In this document: positions 1 to 10,107 of the stretch, one piece after another | How positions within the stretch are numbered: position 1 is the first letter of the stretch | Layout of the letters: every line of letters starts with the position of its first letter | Position numbers and translations under genes: made by a program | Assembly: GCF_029958905.1 (NCBI RefSeq) | Contig: NZ_CP124614.1 | Coordinates: forward strand, 372,001-436,000 | DNA length: 64,000 nt | Direction: 5' to 3' | From: Vibrio sp. YMD68 | GTDB taxonomy: Bacteria; Pseudomonadota; Gammaproteobacteria; Enterobacterales; Vibrionaceae | The notes under the pieces: model-generated | What the model was told of the DNA's origin: nothing | The model's database searches: none | What the model saw: only the letters and a program-made list of their open reading frames with translations

Positions 1-909
1 ATTAAGGAATCATCGAAACTCAATAAAGAGCTAAAGTCTCAATTAGAAAATGGTCGAGATCGATTGCTTGAAATGCACTCTAATGGTGGCGAGAAAGCGC
101 AGGCCATTGTGGAGACTATTTCTGCAACTGATGGCGATACCAATCTGGTCAGTTTTGCATTGAGCTTATTCGATACCATTGGTTTAAACCAAGACGATAA
201 AGGTGAAAATGCACTGGTTGTGACGCCATCAGAACACATGATGGTTCCAAGCTACCCTGGCTTACCTTATGAAGGTGCGACGATCACTTTTGATCGTGAA
301 ACCGCACTATCACGTGAAGATATGAACTTTATCAGTTGGGAACACCCAATGATTCAAGGGGGTATCGACTTGTTGATGAGTGAAGGCGTGGGGGCATCAG
401 CGGTTTCGTTATTGAAAAATAAAGCGCTCCCTGTTGGTACCTTACTGTTAGAGCTTATCTATGTCGTGGATGCACAAGCACCGAAACGCAGTGGTATTAC
501 TCGTTTCTTACCGCAAACCCCAATTCGTTTGATGATGGATGGGCGCGGTAATGATCTTTCCGCTCAAGTAGAGTTTGACAGCTTTAACCGCCAACTTAGC
601 CCGGTGAATCGTCATCTTGCTAGCAAACTGGTTTCTTCAGTACAAAATGAAGTCCACGGTTTGATTGAGGCGGGTGAAAATCTGGTTGCTGAAAAAGTGG
701 AAGCAGTGCGAGAGCAAGCCCAGAAAGAGATGTCAGCAAGCTTGAATGGTGAGTTAGAGCGCCTGCAAGCCTTGAAAGCGGTGAACCCGAATATCCGTGA
801 TGAGGAAATTGAAGCGATTGATGCACAAATCAAAGAGCTGACTGTCTATATTAGTAAAGCTCAGGTTCAATTGGATTCATTACGTTTGATTGTGGTTAGT
901 CACCACTAA
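1..909 (+). CDS. rapA: RNA polymerase-associated protein RapA, C-terminal part
   Basis: The reading frame is open from the first base of the window and ends at TAA 907-909, so only about the last 302 residues of a protein normally near 970 residues are visible. RapA is a Swi2/Snf2-type ATPase that binds RNA polymerase and helps it recycle after termination. The visible part is the RapA-specific C-terminal domain, recognisable from the stretches [28 protein letters not shown] and [13 protein letters not shown] and the ending LRLIVVSHH. The ATPase motifs lie outside the window. The next gene is rluA, the same neighbour as in E. coli, which supports the call. I see no frameshift. The TTG and ATG codons near base 64-75 are internal, not starts. 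Confidence 0.93.
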   Translation: MKESSKLNKELKSQLENGRDRLLEMHSNGGEKAQAIVETISATDGDTNLVSFALSLFDTIGLNQDDKGENALVVTPSEHMMVPSYPGLPYEGATITFDRETALSREDMNFISWEHPMIQGGIDLLMSEGVGASAVSLLKNKALPVGTLLLELIYVVDAQAPKRSGITRFLPQTPIRLMMDGRGNDLSAQVEFDSFNRQLSPVNRHLASKLVSSVQNEVHGLIEAGENLVAEKVEAVREQAQKEMSASLNGELERLQALKAVNPNIRDEEIEAIDAQIKELTVYISKAQVQLDSLRLIVVSHH

Positions 910-976
910 ACCTGCGTTGCTTTGATCAAAGCTCGCGATATCACTGCTTCTAATAGAAAGGGCTATTTGTTTTTCT

Positions 977-1029
977 GTTAGAAGCATTTTTCTTTTAGAG
1001 TTAGACGCATTTTTGGTTAGAGACCATTT
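977..1029 (+). repeat. three imperfect direct repeats between rapA and rluA
   Basis: Three copies of a GTTAGA-nnCATTTTT-like unit follow each other at 977-991, 1000-1014 and 1016-1029. The first two are nearly identical (GTTAGAAGCATTTTT and GTTAGACGCATTTTT); the third is diverged. They fill the short gap between the two genes. No function is evident and there is no hairpin terminator in this gap. Confidence 0.6.
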
Positions 1030-1063
1030 GTGTTCTATTTTTAGTCCATGTTGAGACCTTGTT

Positions 1064-1801
1064 ATGGCGATGCTCGAATACACCCCACCGACCGACCCTT
1101 GGATTGATATTGTTTATGAAGATAATGACATCTTAGCGGTGAATAAGCCCTCAGGTCTTCTTTCTGTCCCCGGTCGCCTGGCTGAGCATTACGACAGCAT
1201 GTGGAGCCGCTTGGTTGCAGAATACCCAGAGATTCAGGTTGTTCATCGCTTGGATATGTCGACCTCTGGTTTGATGCTGTTGGCGAAAAACAAACAATCA
1301 GAGCGGTCTTTGAAGAAACAATTTCAGTACCGTTTAACGCACAAAATTTATTACGCGCGAGTTTGGGGGCAGGTAGAGCAGGAAGAAGGCGAAATTGATC
1401 TTCCCCTTATCTGTGATTGGCCCAATAGGCCTAGACAGAAAGTCTGTTTTGACGATGGAAAACCCTCGCAAACCCAATACCAATTGGTAGAGCGTGAAGC
1501 TCAGACCTCCATAGTTAGGCTTCTTCCCATCACTGGGCGCTCTCACCAACTTCGAGTACACATGCAAGCGTTAGGTCATTCGATTGTTGGTGATGAATTT
1601 TATGCCAATTCAGAGGCGTTGGCGTTTAGCTCTCGATTGGAACTGCATGCCGCTGAGCTGAGCTTCTATCATCCTTCTACTCATCAGCGACAAACCATTT
1701 TTGTACCGTGTGACTTCTACCCAGGTGTTGACGCGCAAATTTTGCAACACTTTGATTGCCCAGAAACGCTACCAGACTATAAAGCACTACCGCGCTGTTG
1801 A
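1064..1801 (+). CDS. rluA: dual-specificity pseudouridine synthase RluA (23S rRNA / tRNA)
   Basis: This 245-residue protein belongs to the RluA family, which converts U746 of 23S rRNA and U32 of certain tRNAs to pseudouridine. The family signature HRLDMSTSGL is at residues 61-70, with the catalytic aspartate at residue 64, matching the E. coli enzyme in position. The N-terminal segment (VYEDNDILAVNKPSGLLSVPG) and the motif SHQLRVHMQALGH are also typical. There is no N-terminal S4 domain, as expected for RluA rather than RluC or RluD. Length is a little above the E. coli protein. It lies 154 bases after rapA on the same strand, an arrangement shared with enterobacteria. Confidence 0.92.
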   Translation: MAMLEYTPPTDPWIDIVYEDNDILAVNKPSGLLSVPGRLAEHYDSMWSRLVAEYPEIQVVHRLDMSTSGLMLLAKNKQSERSLKKQFQYRLTHKIYYARVWGQVEQEEGEIDLPLICDWPNRPRQKVCFDDGKPSQTQYQLVEREAQTSIVRLLPITGRSHQLRVHMQALGHSIVGDEFYANSEALAFSSRLELHAAELSFYHPSTHQRQTIFVPCDFYPGVDAQILQHFDCPETLPDYKALPRC

Positions 1802-1820
1802 AGCAGCGTGTCATTGATAT

Positions 1821-1845
1821 CTTGCAATTAAGACCTTGCAATTAA
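1821..1845 (+). repeat. short tandem direct repeat after rluA
   Basis: The 11-mer CTTGCAATTAA occurs at 1821-1831 and again at 1835-1845, a 14-base period. It sits in the 113-base gap between rluA and the dehydrogenase gene. No role can be assigned. Confidence 0.6.
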
Positions 1846-1914
1846 TACAGTGCAGTCAGGACCGTGTAATCAATGCCGACCATCTATCATCGTTCATAAC
1901 TCCGAGGGAACAGA

Positions 1915-2883
1915 ATGCCTTTGCCAACCGTCGTCTTTCTAGATAGAGCAACCGTCCCAAAGCAGATAACCATTGCGCCTTTGCCTTTTGAACATCATTG
2001 GCTTGAATACGAGGAGACTTCACCGGATGACGTTGTTGAGCGTCTAAAACATGCCGATATTGTGTTGGTGAATAAGGTCGTTCTTGACGCTAAGCGTTTA
2101 TCGAAATTGCCTAACCTTCGTTTAATTGCCGTCGCAGCCACGGGTTATAACAATGTGGATGTAGATTATTGTCGAGATGCCAATATTGCGGTCACGAATG
2201 TTCAAGGTTATGCCACGCAGTCTGTACCTGAACATGTGATTGCGATGCTGTTTGCTCTAAGGCGAAATCTGGTGGGTTACCATCAGGATATTCAGCAAGG
2301 GGAGTGGCAACGTAAAAAGCAGTTCTGTTTCTTTACTCATCCTATTGGGGATGTGGCGGGATCAACATTAGGCGTTATCGGTAGTGGTGCATTAGGTCAA
2401 GCGACGGCTGCATTAGCCAAAGCGATTGGAATGAAAGTTGTCTTTTCGGAGAGAAAGGGCTTATCAAGCAAAGACTGTCGAGAAGGTTATTTACCGTTTG
2501 ATGAAGTGCTCCAGCAAGCCGATGTGATGACATTACATTGTCCGCTAACCACTCAAACACACCACCTTATCTCAACGGCTGAATTTGAAAAGATGAAGCC
2601 AACCGCTATTTTGATTAATACCGGTCGCGGAGGGTTAGTTGATGAGCAAGCGTTGGTCGACGCACTGCAATCTGGCATGATCGCTGGAGCTGGGGTGGAT
2701 GTCTTTACTCAAGAGCCTGCTGATGAGCATAACCCGCTTTTGGCGAATGCCTCTATGCCTAACCTTATTTTGACTCCCCACGTTGCATGGGGAAGTGACT
2801 CATCGATTCAAAAGTTGGCTAATATCTTGATGGATAATGTGGTGGCCTTTCATGAAGGCCGTACACAAAATAGAGTGGTTTAG
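1915..2883 (+). CDS. D-2-hydroxyacid dehydrogenase (hydroxypyruvate/glycerate dehydrogenase type)
   Basis: The 322-residue product is an NAD(P)-dependent D-isomer-specific 2-hydroxyacid dehydrogenase. The Rossmann-fold fingerprint GSGALG is at residues 156-161. The catalytic triad of the family is present: Arg238 in NTGRGG, Glu267 in TQEP and His289 in LTPHVAWG. The overall pattern (AVAATGYNNVD near residues 72-82, SVPEHVIAMLFALRR near 103-117) is closest to hydroxypyruvate reductase or glycerate dehydrogenase enzymes, but substrate cannot be decided from sequence alone. The ATG at 1915 has a good GAGGGA ribosome-binding site a few bases upstream. It stands alone between rluA and a convergent gene, with a 22-base gap to the latter. 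Confidence 0.88.
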   Translation: MPLPTVVFLDRATVPKQITIAPLPFEHHWLEYEETSPDDVVERLKHADIVLVNKVVLDAKRLSKLPNLRLIAVAATGYNNVDVDYCRDANIAVTNVQGYATQSVPEHVIAMLFALRRNLVGYHQDIQQGEWQRKKQFCFFTHPIGDVAGSTLGVIGSGALGQATAALAKAIGMKVVFSERKGLSSKDCREGYLPFDEVLQQADVMTLHCPLTTQTHHLISTAEFEKMKPTAILINTGRGGLVDEQALVDALQSGMIAGAGVDVFTQEPADEHNPLLANASMPNLILTPHVAWGSDSSIQKLANILMDNVVAFHEGRTQNRVV

Positions 2884-2905
2884 GTTAGTTTATCAGTCTT
2901 GTGCT

Positions 2906-3634
2906 TTAGTCGGACACCTGGCTTGCGTTCCATTGTTTAAGCCCTTGATTGAAAATCTCGAGTAACGCTTGTCCATTTGGGCTTTGTTTTGAAAATAATA
3001 GGAAACTGTCATTACTCAAAAAAGGTTTAGGGTGGTAGGTAATACTGTCTTGCACCTCTTTCGGTTGTTGACTTAGGTTATACATGCCTATCTGTCTTTC
3101 CTCTGGGTACAGATCGATTCTTTGGTGTTTTAGCCGCAGGATATTTTGGCTAGGCTCTTTAACTCGACTCATGCTAACTTGTTTTGAGTCGATGAGTTTA
3201 TTGAGGGGTTCTCCGTAGCTGTAGCCTATGCCACCGCCAAGCTCTTTTCCTGTTAAGTCTTCTAAACTAGACCAGCTAAACGGGTTTTCTTTATTGTAGA
3301 AAAAGACAAACTCTTCTTTTGCAACCGGATCGCTATAGTAGAAGTGTTCAGTTCGACTTTCATCAAACATCCATACCGCCGTTGCGTCGAATTCGCCTTC
3401 TTGTGCTTTCACGTAAGCTCGTGTCCAAGGATAGAACTCAAATTCTACGGTATAGCCTTGAAGGGCAAAAACATCGGTAATCGTTTTCCCGACCGAGCCA
3501 AAATTGTCCAGGTTCTTTCCGATAAACGGAGGCCACTCTCCCGCTGAAATCTTTATGATTTTAGATGATGTAGAATCATCAGCAAAAGAGGGAAAGGCCA
3601 ACATTAATACGCTGAGTAATAGGCTAAGTTTCAA
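2906..3634 (-). CDS. periplasmic substrate-binding protein, family 3 (orphan)
   Basis: This 242-residue protein starts with a clear signal peptide (basic residue, hydrophobic core, probable cleavage after Ala18). The mature part looks like a family-3 extracellular solute-binding protein, as used by polar amino-acid ABC transporters: GEWPPFIGKNLDNFG early on, YPWTRAYVKAQEGEFDATAVW in the middle and YYSDPVAKEEFVFF near the lobe hinge. No ABC permease or ATPase gene is nearby, so it is an orphan binding protein. Vibrios carry many such proteins whose ligands are unknown. It converges with the dehydrogenase gene. Ligand specificity is not determinable here. Confidence 0.78.
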   Translation of the reverse strand: MKLSLLLSVLMLAFPSFADDSTSSKIIKISAGEWPPFIGKNLDNFGSVGKTITDVFALQGYTVEFEFYPWTRAYVKAQEGEFDATAVWMFDESRTEHFYYSDPVAKEEFVFFYNKENPFSWSSLEDLTGKELGGGIGYSYGEPLNKLIDSKQVSMSRVKEPSQNILRLKHQRIDLYPEERQIGMYNLSQQPKEVQDSITYHPKPFLSNDSFLLFSKQSPNGQALLEIFNQGLKQWNASQVSD

Positions 3635-3703
3635 AGGTATATCCTCATTTCAACGAGTGTTATCACCTAAGCCTAGGAGAGAATATTGGTTAGATCAATG
3701 CGC

Positions 3704-3733
3704 ATAAAAAAAGCCAACCTGATGGTTGGCTTC
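3704..3733 (-). terminator. Rho-independent terminator of valS
   Basis: A perfect inverted repeat AAGCCAACC / GGTTGGCTT with a four-base loop lies 20 bases past the valS stop. Read on the minus strand it is followed by a run of seven to eight T residues. Confidence 0.85.
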
Positions 3734-3753
3734 TGTCACTGAATGTTTTGAAC

Positions 3754-6657
3754 TTAAAGTGCTGCGATCGTCGCTTTTTGCTCTTCAAGTTTCACCAGTG
3801 TCTCTTTGTAGTTTTCTAACTTTTCACGCTCTTTAGCGATAACAACTTCAGGTGCTTTGGCGACGAAACCTTCATTACTAAGCTTACCTTCAATACGCTT
3901 TACTTCGCCTTGAACCTTAGCGACTTCTTTATCTAGACGCGCAAGTTCCGCATCTTTATTGATAAGCCCCGCCATTGGGATCATCAGCTCTGACTTACCC
4001 ACGAGTTTTGTCGCGCAAGCTGGTAGTTCTTGTTGATCAAGAGGTTCGCCGTCTGCTAGTACTTTAATATCGTCTAGCTTAGCTAGAGAAGTTAGGACGA
4101 TCTTGTTTGCTTCGATACGAGCCGCGTCTTTCTCATCAGCCACTTTAATCATCACTTCTAAGCCTTTGCTCGGAGCAATGTCGTATTCCGCACGTAGGTT
4201 ACGGATAGCCGTGATGAACGTTTTAACCCACTCGATGTCTTCAACGATTTCAGCGTTGAAATTCGCCTCGTTAAACTGAGGAAGCGCTTGAGTCATGATG
4301 GTTCTGTCTGATGAATCAGGACCTTCAACACCGTCAATCAGCGGAATAACGCTCTGCCAGATAGATTCAGTGATGTAAGGAATCACAGGGTGAGCAAGAC
4401 GCAGTGTCTTCTCTAGAACTGTGATAAGCGTGTAACGAGTCGCCTGTTGTTGAGCTTCAGTGCCTTTCCAAAGAACAGGCTTAGTTAGCTCTAGGTACCA
4501 GTCACAGAATTGGTTCCAGATGAATTCGTAAAGCGTGTTTGCGGCCATGTCTAGACGGTAGTTGTCTAGGTGAGCGTTAAACTCTTTCGCGGCCACTTCA
4601 AATTGAGATTCAATCCACTTGTCTGCGAGAGAGAATTCCATGTTGGCACGGTCTTCAGCAGACAGTGACATGCCACAGTCGTGCTCTTCTGTATTCATCA
4701 GTACGTAACGGCTTGCGTTCCATAGCTTGTTACAGAAGTTACGGTAACCTTCAAGACGCTTCATGTCCCAGTTGATGTCACGGCCTGTTGAAGCCATAGC
4801 GGCAAGGGTGAAACGTAGCGCATCCGTACCGTAGGGTTCGATGCCGTCTTCGAAAGTTTTACGTGTTGCTTTTTCGATCTTAGCCGCCAATTTAGGTTGC
4901 ATCATGTTGCCACAACGCTTCTCTACTAGCTCTTCAAGGCCGATGCCGTCAATCATATCGATTGGGTCAAGCACATTACCTTTCGACTTAGACATCTTGT
5001 CGCCGTTTTCATCACGGATAAGGCCCGTCATGTAAACCGTCTTGAAAGGAACTTGCGCTTTACCTTCTTCATCTTTACAGAAGTGCATGGTCATCATGAT
5101 CATACGCGCAACCCAGAAGAAGATGATATCAAAACCTGATACCAGTACATCTGATGGGTGGAATGTTTTTAGTGCATCTGTATCTTCAGGCCAGCCTTGT
5201 GTGCCGAACGTCCAAAGTGCAGAAGAGAACCAGGTATCGAGAACGTCGTCGTCTTGCTTAAGGACAACAACAGGCGCTAGGTTGTTCTTTTCACGGACTT
5301 CTTCTTCTGTGCGACCGACGTAAACTTTACCATCGTTGTCGTACCATGCTGGGATACGGTGACCCCACCAAAGTTGACGAGAGATACACCAGTCTTGCAC
5401 GTCACGCATCCACGCAAAGTACATGTTTTCGTACTGCTTAGGAACAAATTGGATTTGACCATCTTCAACCGCTTTCACGGCTGGTTCAGCAAGAGGAGCC
5501 GTACGCACGTACCATTGGTCGGTCAGCATTGGTTCGATAACCACACCACCACGGTCGCCGTAAGGGACGGTTAGGTCGTGATCTTTGATCTCTTCAAGTA
5601 AGCCTAGCTCTTCAAACTCAGCAACGGTTGCTCGGCGAGCAGCAAAGCGCTCCATGCCTTGGTATTTAGCAGGAAGTTCTGTTGAGTACACATCGCTTTC
5701 TTCACCGTTAGTCGTGAATACTTCAGCGGCATTACGGATATCACCGTTGAATGTTAGGATGTTGATCATTGGTAGGCTATGGCGTTTGCCCACTTCGTAA
5801 TCGTTAAAGTCATGAGCTGGCGTGATTTTTACACAACCCGTGCCTTTTTCCATGTCTGCGTGCTCATCGCCTACGATAGGGATCAAACGGTTGACGATAG
5901 GAAGCAGGATTTTTTTACCGATAAGATCTTTGTAACGAGGATCTTCTGGGTTAACAGCAACACCAGTATCGCCTAGCATGGTTTCTGGACGCGTAGTGGC
6001 AACGACAATGTAGTCTTTACCATCTGCGGTTTTAATGCCGTTTGCTAGCGGGTAGCGGAAGTGCCACATGAAGCCTTTTTTGTCTTTGTTTTCAACTTCA
6101 AGATCAGAAATCGCCGTGTGCAATTTAGGATCCCAGTTTACAAGACGTTTACCACGGTAGATTAGGTCTTCTTCGTAAAGACGAACAAACACTTCTTGAG
6201 TCGCAGCCGATAGGCCATCATCCATAGTGAATCGTTCACGATCCCAATCGACAGAGGCACCTAGACGACGAAGCTGCTGAGTGATCGTGCCACCTGATTC
6301 CGCTTTCCAATCCCAAATCTTGTCGATGAACGCTTCACGGCCGTAGTCGTGTTTTGTTTTGCCTTCTTCAGCGGCAATTTTGCGTTCAACCACCATTTGC
6401 GTTGCAATGCCAGCGTGGTCAGTACCCACTTGCCAAAGGGTATTTTTCCCTTTCATACGTTCGGCACGAATCAAGGTATCCATAATGGTATCTTGGAATG
6501 CGTGGCCCATATGAAGGCTACCAGTAACGTTCGGTGGCGGAATCATGATGCTGTACGCTTCTTTTGATGTGTCACCGTGTGGCTTGAAGTAGCCTTTTTC
6601 TTCCCAAGCTTGATATAGCGCTTGTTCGATAGATGTTGGGTTGTATGTCTTTTCCAT
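3754..6657 (-). CDS. valS: valyl-tRNA synthetase
   Basis: The 967-residue product is a class I aminoacyl-tRNA synthetase that charges tRNA-Val. The HIGH-type motif is [13 protein letters not shown] (about residues 42-54) and the KMSKS loop is present as [14 protein letters not shown] in the middle-to-C-terminal half. The editing domain is intact ([28 protein letters not shown]). The last 70 residues form the heptad-rich coiled coil specific to ValRS ([18 protein letters not shown]). Length matches the family. The ATG at 6657 is directly followed by [12 protein letters not shown], the usual start. It lies downstream of holC and pepA on the same strand, the classic pepA-holC-valS order, and ends at a strong terminator. 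Confidence 0.97.
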   Translation of the reverse strand: MEKTYNPTSIEQALYQAWEEKGYFKPHGDTSKEAYSIMIPPPNVTGSLHMGHAFQDTIMDTLIRAERMKGKNTLWQVGTDHAGIATQMVVERKIAAEEGKTKHDYGREAFIDKIWDWKAESGGTITQQLRRLGASVDWDRERFTMDDGLSAATQEVFVRLYEEDLIYRGKRLVNWDPKLHTAISDLEVENKDKKGFMWHFRYPLANGIKTADGKDYIVVATTRPETMLGDTGVAVNPEDPRYKDLIGKKILLPIVNRLIPIVGDEHADMEKGTGCVKITPAHDFNDYEVGKRHSLPMINILTFNGDIRNAAEVFTTNGEESDVYSTELPAKYQGMERFAARRATVAEFEELGLLEEIKDHDLTVPYGDRGGVVIEPMLTDQWYVRTAPLAEPAVKAVEDGQIQFVPKQYENMYFAWMRDVQDWCISRQLWWGHRIPAWYDNDGKVYVGRTEEEVREKNNLAPVVVLKQDDDVLDTWFSSALWTFGTQGWPEDTDALKTFHPSDVLVSGFDIIFFWVARMIMMTMHFCKDEEGKAQVPFKTVYMTGLIRDENGDKMSKSKGNVLDPIDMIDGIGLEELVEKRCGNMMQPKLAAKIEKATRKTFEDGIEPYGTDALRFTLAAMASTGRDINWDMKRLEGYRNFCNKLWNASRYVLMNTEEHDCGMSLSAEDRANMEFSLADKWIESQFEVAAKEFNAHLDNYRLDMAANTLYEFIWNQFCDWYLELTKPVLWKGTEAQQQATRYTLITVLEKTLRLAHPVIPYITESIWQSVIPLIDGVEGPDSSDRTIMTQALPQFNEANFNAEIVEDIEWVKTFITAIRNLRAEYDIAPSKGLEVMIKVADEKDAARIEANKIVLTSLAKLDDIKVLADGEPLDQQELPACATKLVGKSELMIPMAGLINKDAELARLDKEVAKVQGEVKRIEGKLSNEGFVAKAPEVVIAKEREKLENYKETLVKLEEQKATIAAL

Positions 6658-6763
6658 AGTGCTCTTAAATCGGTACTGTGAATTAGTAAATGGTCAAACT
6701 TTATAAGTGAAGGATCTACGTCTGAAATAATTAGGCTAAGATCGCTTTAACTATAAGGTTTGA

Positions 6764-7213
6764 CTATGGGTGCTGTATCTCGATGGTTTGCAGGTTGAAA
6801 CCAGCTTGCCGGTAAATTTTATACCTTTCTCGAGCTTGCTGCTTGGCATTTTCCTCGCAAGGAACGAAGTCTACCACCTCTGAGAACTGCTTCGCAAAGG
6901 TTGTATTATTATCCGCCAAATTAATTACGATTTGGCGATTCCATGTGTGCTTTACGTTTGGGTAGCCAATTTCAATATTTGTAGCGTACTTAGGCCCTTC
7001 ACCAACCAGGTTATGCGCCATAAAGTCTTCGGGTTCGGACTGCCAAAAGAGCTCTGCGATGTGTTCGGCATGCTCTTTGTTGTGGCAGTGCAAATAGACT
7101 TTAGCGCCTTGCTTGGCAAAATGTTTACTCATAAACAATGCATAGTCATCAAACCCTTTTTTCGTCGCTTGAGGGCTATCGAGATTGACGATGTAGAAAG
7201 TGGCCTTGTTCAT
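6764..7213 (-). CDS. holC: DNA polymerase III chi subunit
   Basis: HolC is the chi subunit of the clamp-loader complex; it contacts single-strand binding protein through its psi partner. The product begins MNKATFYIVNLDSP and shows the chi pattern FDDYALFMSKHFAKQGAKVYLHC followed by AEHIAELFWQ and RQIVINLADN. I take the ATG at 7213 (149 residues, close to the 147 of E. coli) rather than the in-frame GTG three codons upstream, because a GAG-type ribosome-binding site sits just before the ATG. It lies between pepA and valS, the standard arrangement. Confidence 0.93.
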   Translation of the reverse strand: MNKATFYIVNLDSPQATKKGFDDYALFMSKHFAKQGAKVYLHCHNKEHAEHIAELFWQSEPEDFMAHNLVGEGPKYATNIEIGYPNVKHTWNRQIVINLADNNTTFAKQFSEVVDFVPCEENAKQQARERYKIYRQAGFNLQTIEIQHP

Positions 7214-7265
7214 GGTTCTCACTATGGCTCAATGACTGAGGGATGTTTTGTTTGTCGTGGTGCAT

Positions 7266-7289
7266 AAAAAAGGGCCTCTCGGCCCTTTT
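7266..7289 (-). terminator. hairpin terminator after pepA
   Basis: The inverted repeat AAAAGGGCC / GGCCCTTTT encloses a four-base loop just after the pepA stop. On the minus strand it is followed by T residues. holC begins about 50 bases further on, so transcription into holC must be read-through or start separately. Confidence 0.82.
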
Positions 7290-7294
7290 GAAGA

Positions 7295-8803
7295 TTACTC
7301 TTCGCCTTCTTGGCCACTTCGATTTAGCAAGAACTGGACAAGCATTGAGACTGGGCGGCCAGTTGAGCCTTTTGCCGCTCCTGACTTCCAAGCTGTACCT
7401 GCAATATCAAGGTGTGCCCAGTGGTATTTCTTGGCGAACTTTGACAAGAAACAACCGGCAGTAATCGTTCCCGCAGGACGACCACCAATGTTTGCCATAT
7501 CAGCAAATGGGCTCTTTAGCTGTTCGTGATATTCATCAGCCATTGGCATGCGCCAAGCTCGGTCACTGGCTTGTTCTGATGCATTCACTAATTCATGAGA
7601 CAGTGGGTTGTGGTTAGAAAGAACGGCACTGATGTGGTGACCAAGCGCCATCACACAGGCCCCTGTTAATGTCGCAACATCAATCACACACTCTGGCTCG
7701 AAACGCTCAACGTAGGTAAGAGCATCACATAACACTAAGCGCCCTTCTGCATCCGTGTTAAGAACTTCAACCGTTTGGCCTGACATGGTGGTTAAAATAT
7801 CACCCGGACGGTACGCGTTACTGCCTGGCATATTTTCACAACCAGCAAGAACAGCGGTCACGTTAATAGGTAGATTGAGCTTAGCCAGTGCTTTCATTGT
7901 GCCGAATACAGACGCTGCACCACACATGTCGTACTTCATCTCATCCATTGCTTCGCCTGGCTTAAGTGAAATACCGCCTGAATCAAAGGTCAGCCCTTTA
8001 CCCACTAGTACAATTGGCTTTGCGTCAGGATCGGCATTACCTTTGTACTCCATGATAGACATCATAGATTCGTTTCTTGAACCACGACCGACGGCTAAAT
8101 ATGAGTTCATGCCTAGTTTGGCCATTTCTTCTTCGCCAATGATTTTTGTTGTCACCGTTTCGTAATCATCGGCAAGACGACGCGCTTGAGAGGCTAGGTA
8201 AGCTGGGTTAGCGATGTTTGGTGGCATGTTACCAAGATCTTTTGATGCCTTGACACCTGAAGATATCGCGAGGCCATGAGCAATCGCTTTTTCACCTTGG
8301 CTGAGTTCACGACGTGTTGGTACGTTAAACACTAACTTGCGAAGTGGACGGCGTGTTTCTGGCTTATTGCTCTTGAACTGGTCAAAGGTATAAAGGCCAT
8401 CTTTGGTTGCTTCAACCGCCTGACGCACTTTCCAGTAAGTGTCACGACCTTTAACGTGCAATTCTGTTAAGAAACATACCGCTTCCATAGAACCTGTTTC
8501 GTTAAGTGTACTGATGGTTTTTTGGATTATTTCTTTATACTGGCGTTCGCCAAGTTCGCGTTCTTTACCACATCCAACGAGTAAAACACGTTCTGATAGT
8601 ACACCAGGTACTTGATGCAATAGCAGCATCTGTCCTGGTTTTCCTTCTAGATCACCGCGGCGAAGAAGTGAACTGATGTAGCCGTCACTGATTTTATCCA
8701 GCTGTTCAGCTACTGGAGAAAGGCGTCTTGGTTCAAACACTCCAACAACAATACATGCACTGCGTTGTTTCTCTGGACTGCCACTTTTTACATTGAACTC
8801 CAT
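7295..8803 (-). CDS. pepA: cytosol aminopeptidase A (leucyl aminopeptidase)
   Basis: The 502-residue protein is an M17 leucyl aminopeptidase that removes N-terminal residues from peptides; in E. coli the protein also acts as a DNA-binding partner in Xer recombination. The family signature NTDAEGRL is at residues 349-356. Other metal ligands and catalytic residues are in [11 protein letters not shown] (about 267-277) and KYDMCGA (about 290-296). The C-terminal region ([29 protein letters not shown]) is intact. The start ATG at 8803 opens MEFNVKSGS, the usual N-terminus. It is divergent from lptF, as in E. coli. Confidence 0.97.
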   Translation of the reverse strand: MEFNVKSGSPEKQRSACIVVGVFEPRRLSPVAEQLDKISDGYISSLLRRGDLEGKPGQMLLLHQVPGVLSERVLLVGCGKERELGERQYKEIIQKTISTLNETGSMEAVCFLTELHVKGRDTYWKVRQAVEATKDGLYTFDQFKSNKPETRRPLRKLVFNVPTRRELSQGEKAIAHGLAISSGVKASKDLGNMPPNIANPAYLASQARRLADDYETVTTKIIGEEEMAKLGMNSYLAVGRGSRNESMMSIMEYKGNADPDAKPIVLVGKGLTFDSGGISLKPGEAMDEMKYDMCGAASVFGTMKALAKLNLPINVTAVLAGCENMPGSNAYRPGDILTTMSGQTVEVLNTDAEGRLVLCDALTYVERFEPECVIDVATLTGACVMALGHHISAVLSNHNPLSHELVNASEQASDRAWRMPMADEYHEQLKSPFADMANIGGRPAGTITAGCFLSKFAKKYHWAHLDIAGTAWKSGAAKGSTGRPVSMLVQFLLNRSGQEGEE

Positions 8804-8994
8804 GCGTACTCCTACATCCTGAAGACAAATCGAACTAAATGTTAGATAATGCGAGCTTACTTGTTGAATCCATACTTGGAACTACGTTTTAATTAAGCGA
8901 ACTAACAGTTAGTGAAAATTTTAAAAATAAAAGGTTCATCGGGAAATTATAGTGATTCAACCAAAAAAACAAGTTTTCTATAGGTACTTTCAGC

Positions 8995-10107
8995 GTGATT
9001 ATTGTTAGATATTTGATCCGCGAGACACTCAAGAGCCAATTAGCCATCTTTTTTGTGCTCTTTTTAGTGTTTCTAAGCCAAAAGTTTATCCGTGTACTGG
9101 CAGAGGCATCTGACGGTGAAATACCTGCACGTATGATTTTATCCATTGTTAGTCTCAATATGCCTACGATGGGGTTGCTGATGCTCCCTTTAAGTTTGTT
9201 TATCGGGATATTGCTGACCTTTGGTCGTTTGTACGCGGAAAGTGAAATAACAGTGATGAACGCAACAGGGATTGGTAATAAATTTCTGATTCAAGCGGCA
9301 CTGTATTTGGCATTGATTACAGGTTGTATTGCGGCCTTTAACTCTTTCTGGTTAGCACCATGGAGCCAAGAAAAAGAAACACAATTAATGGAGCAGTTGG
9401 AATCGGAAAATACCGTTGACCTGCTGAAAAAGGGGACTTTCCAACGGACACCTGATGGGTCTTCGGTTGTGTTTATTGATGATATCCAAGATAAAAAGCT
9501 CAATAATGTCTTTGTTGCACAGCTGCGGCCTAGTGGCACGATTCTACCAAGTGTGATGTTCTCGAATCACGGTGACATAAAAGAAACCAATGATGGTCGC
9601 CAAGTGATTACTATGTATGAAGGCATTCGTTATGAGGGTATTCCTACTCGCCTTGATTATCGCAATACAGTGTTTGATGAATACGACGGATTAATTGGTC
9701 AGCGAGACGTCAAACCGAAAGGGCGTGACTGGGAAGCAAAATCAACGCTGGAATTACTTAAAACGAGTGATATGCGAGCGCAGGCCGAATTGCAATGGCG
9801 TATTTCTTTAGTGCTATGTATTCCGTTGTTGACGATGTTGGTGGTGCCACTTTCTGCGGTCAACCCTCGTCAAGGTCGCTTTGCGAAAATGGGGCCTGCA
9901 ATATTAATTTATCTGGCTTATTTCTTATCCATCAGTGCAACTAAGTCAGCGATTGAAGACGGCTCCATTCCTGTTATTGTCGGCATGTGGCCAATTAACG
10001 CGATGTTACTGCTGGCTGCCATTGGAGCGAATATGATGGACAGTATCTTGGTCAGACAATTCAAAGACCGCATTAGACAAAAAAAGGTGGCGAAAGCAAG
10101 TGTTTAA
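8995..10107 (+). CDS. lptF: LPS export ABC transporter permease LptF
   Basis: LptF is one of two inner-membrane permeases of the LptB2FG transporter, which extracts lipopolysaccharide from the inner membrane and passes it to the LptC-LptA bridge. The 370-residue product has the expected topology: an N-terminal helix after MIIVRYLIRETLKSQL, two further helices, a large periplasmic beta-jellyroll domain (about residues 130-255) and three C-terminal helices with the motif VVPLSAVNPRQGRF. The start is a GTG at 8995, matching the conserved N-terminus of the family; the ribosome-binding site is weak. It overlaps lptG by eight bases and is divergent from pepA. Confidence 0.96.
   Translation: MIIVRYLIRETLKSQLAIFFVLFLVFLSQKFIRVLAEASDGEIPARMILSIVSLNMPTMGLLMLPLSLFIGILLTFGRLYAESEITVMNATGIGNKFLIQAALYLALITGCIAAFNSFWLAPWSQEKETQLMEQLESENTVDLLKKGTFQRTPDGSSVVFIDDIQDKKLNNVFVAQLRPSGTILPSVMFSNHGDIKETNDGRQVITMYEGIRYEGIPTRLDYRNTVFDEYDGLIGQRDVKPKGRDWEAKSTLELLKTSDMRAQAELQWRISLVLCIPLLTMLVVPLSAVNPRQGRFAKMGPAILIYLAYFLSISATKSAIEDGSIPVIVGMWPINAMLLLAAIGANMMDSILVRQFKDRIRQKKVAKASV

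Noticed and set aside
6932..7267. Plus-strand frame of 111 codons antisense to holC
   Set aside because: It overlaps holC completely and has no ribosome-binding site or family features.
8889..9158. Minus-strand frame of 89 codons upstream of and over the start of lptF
   Set aside because: It is antisense to the conserved N-terminus of LptF and has no supporting signals.
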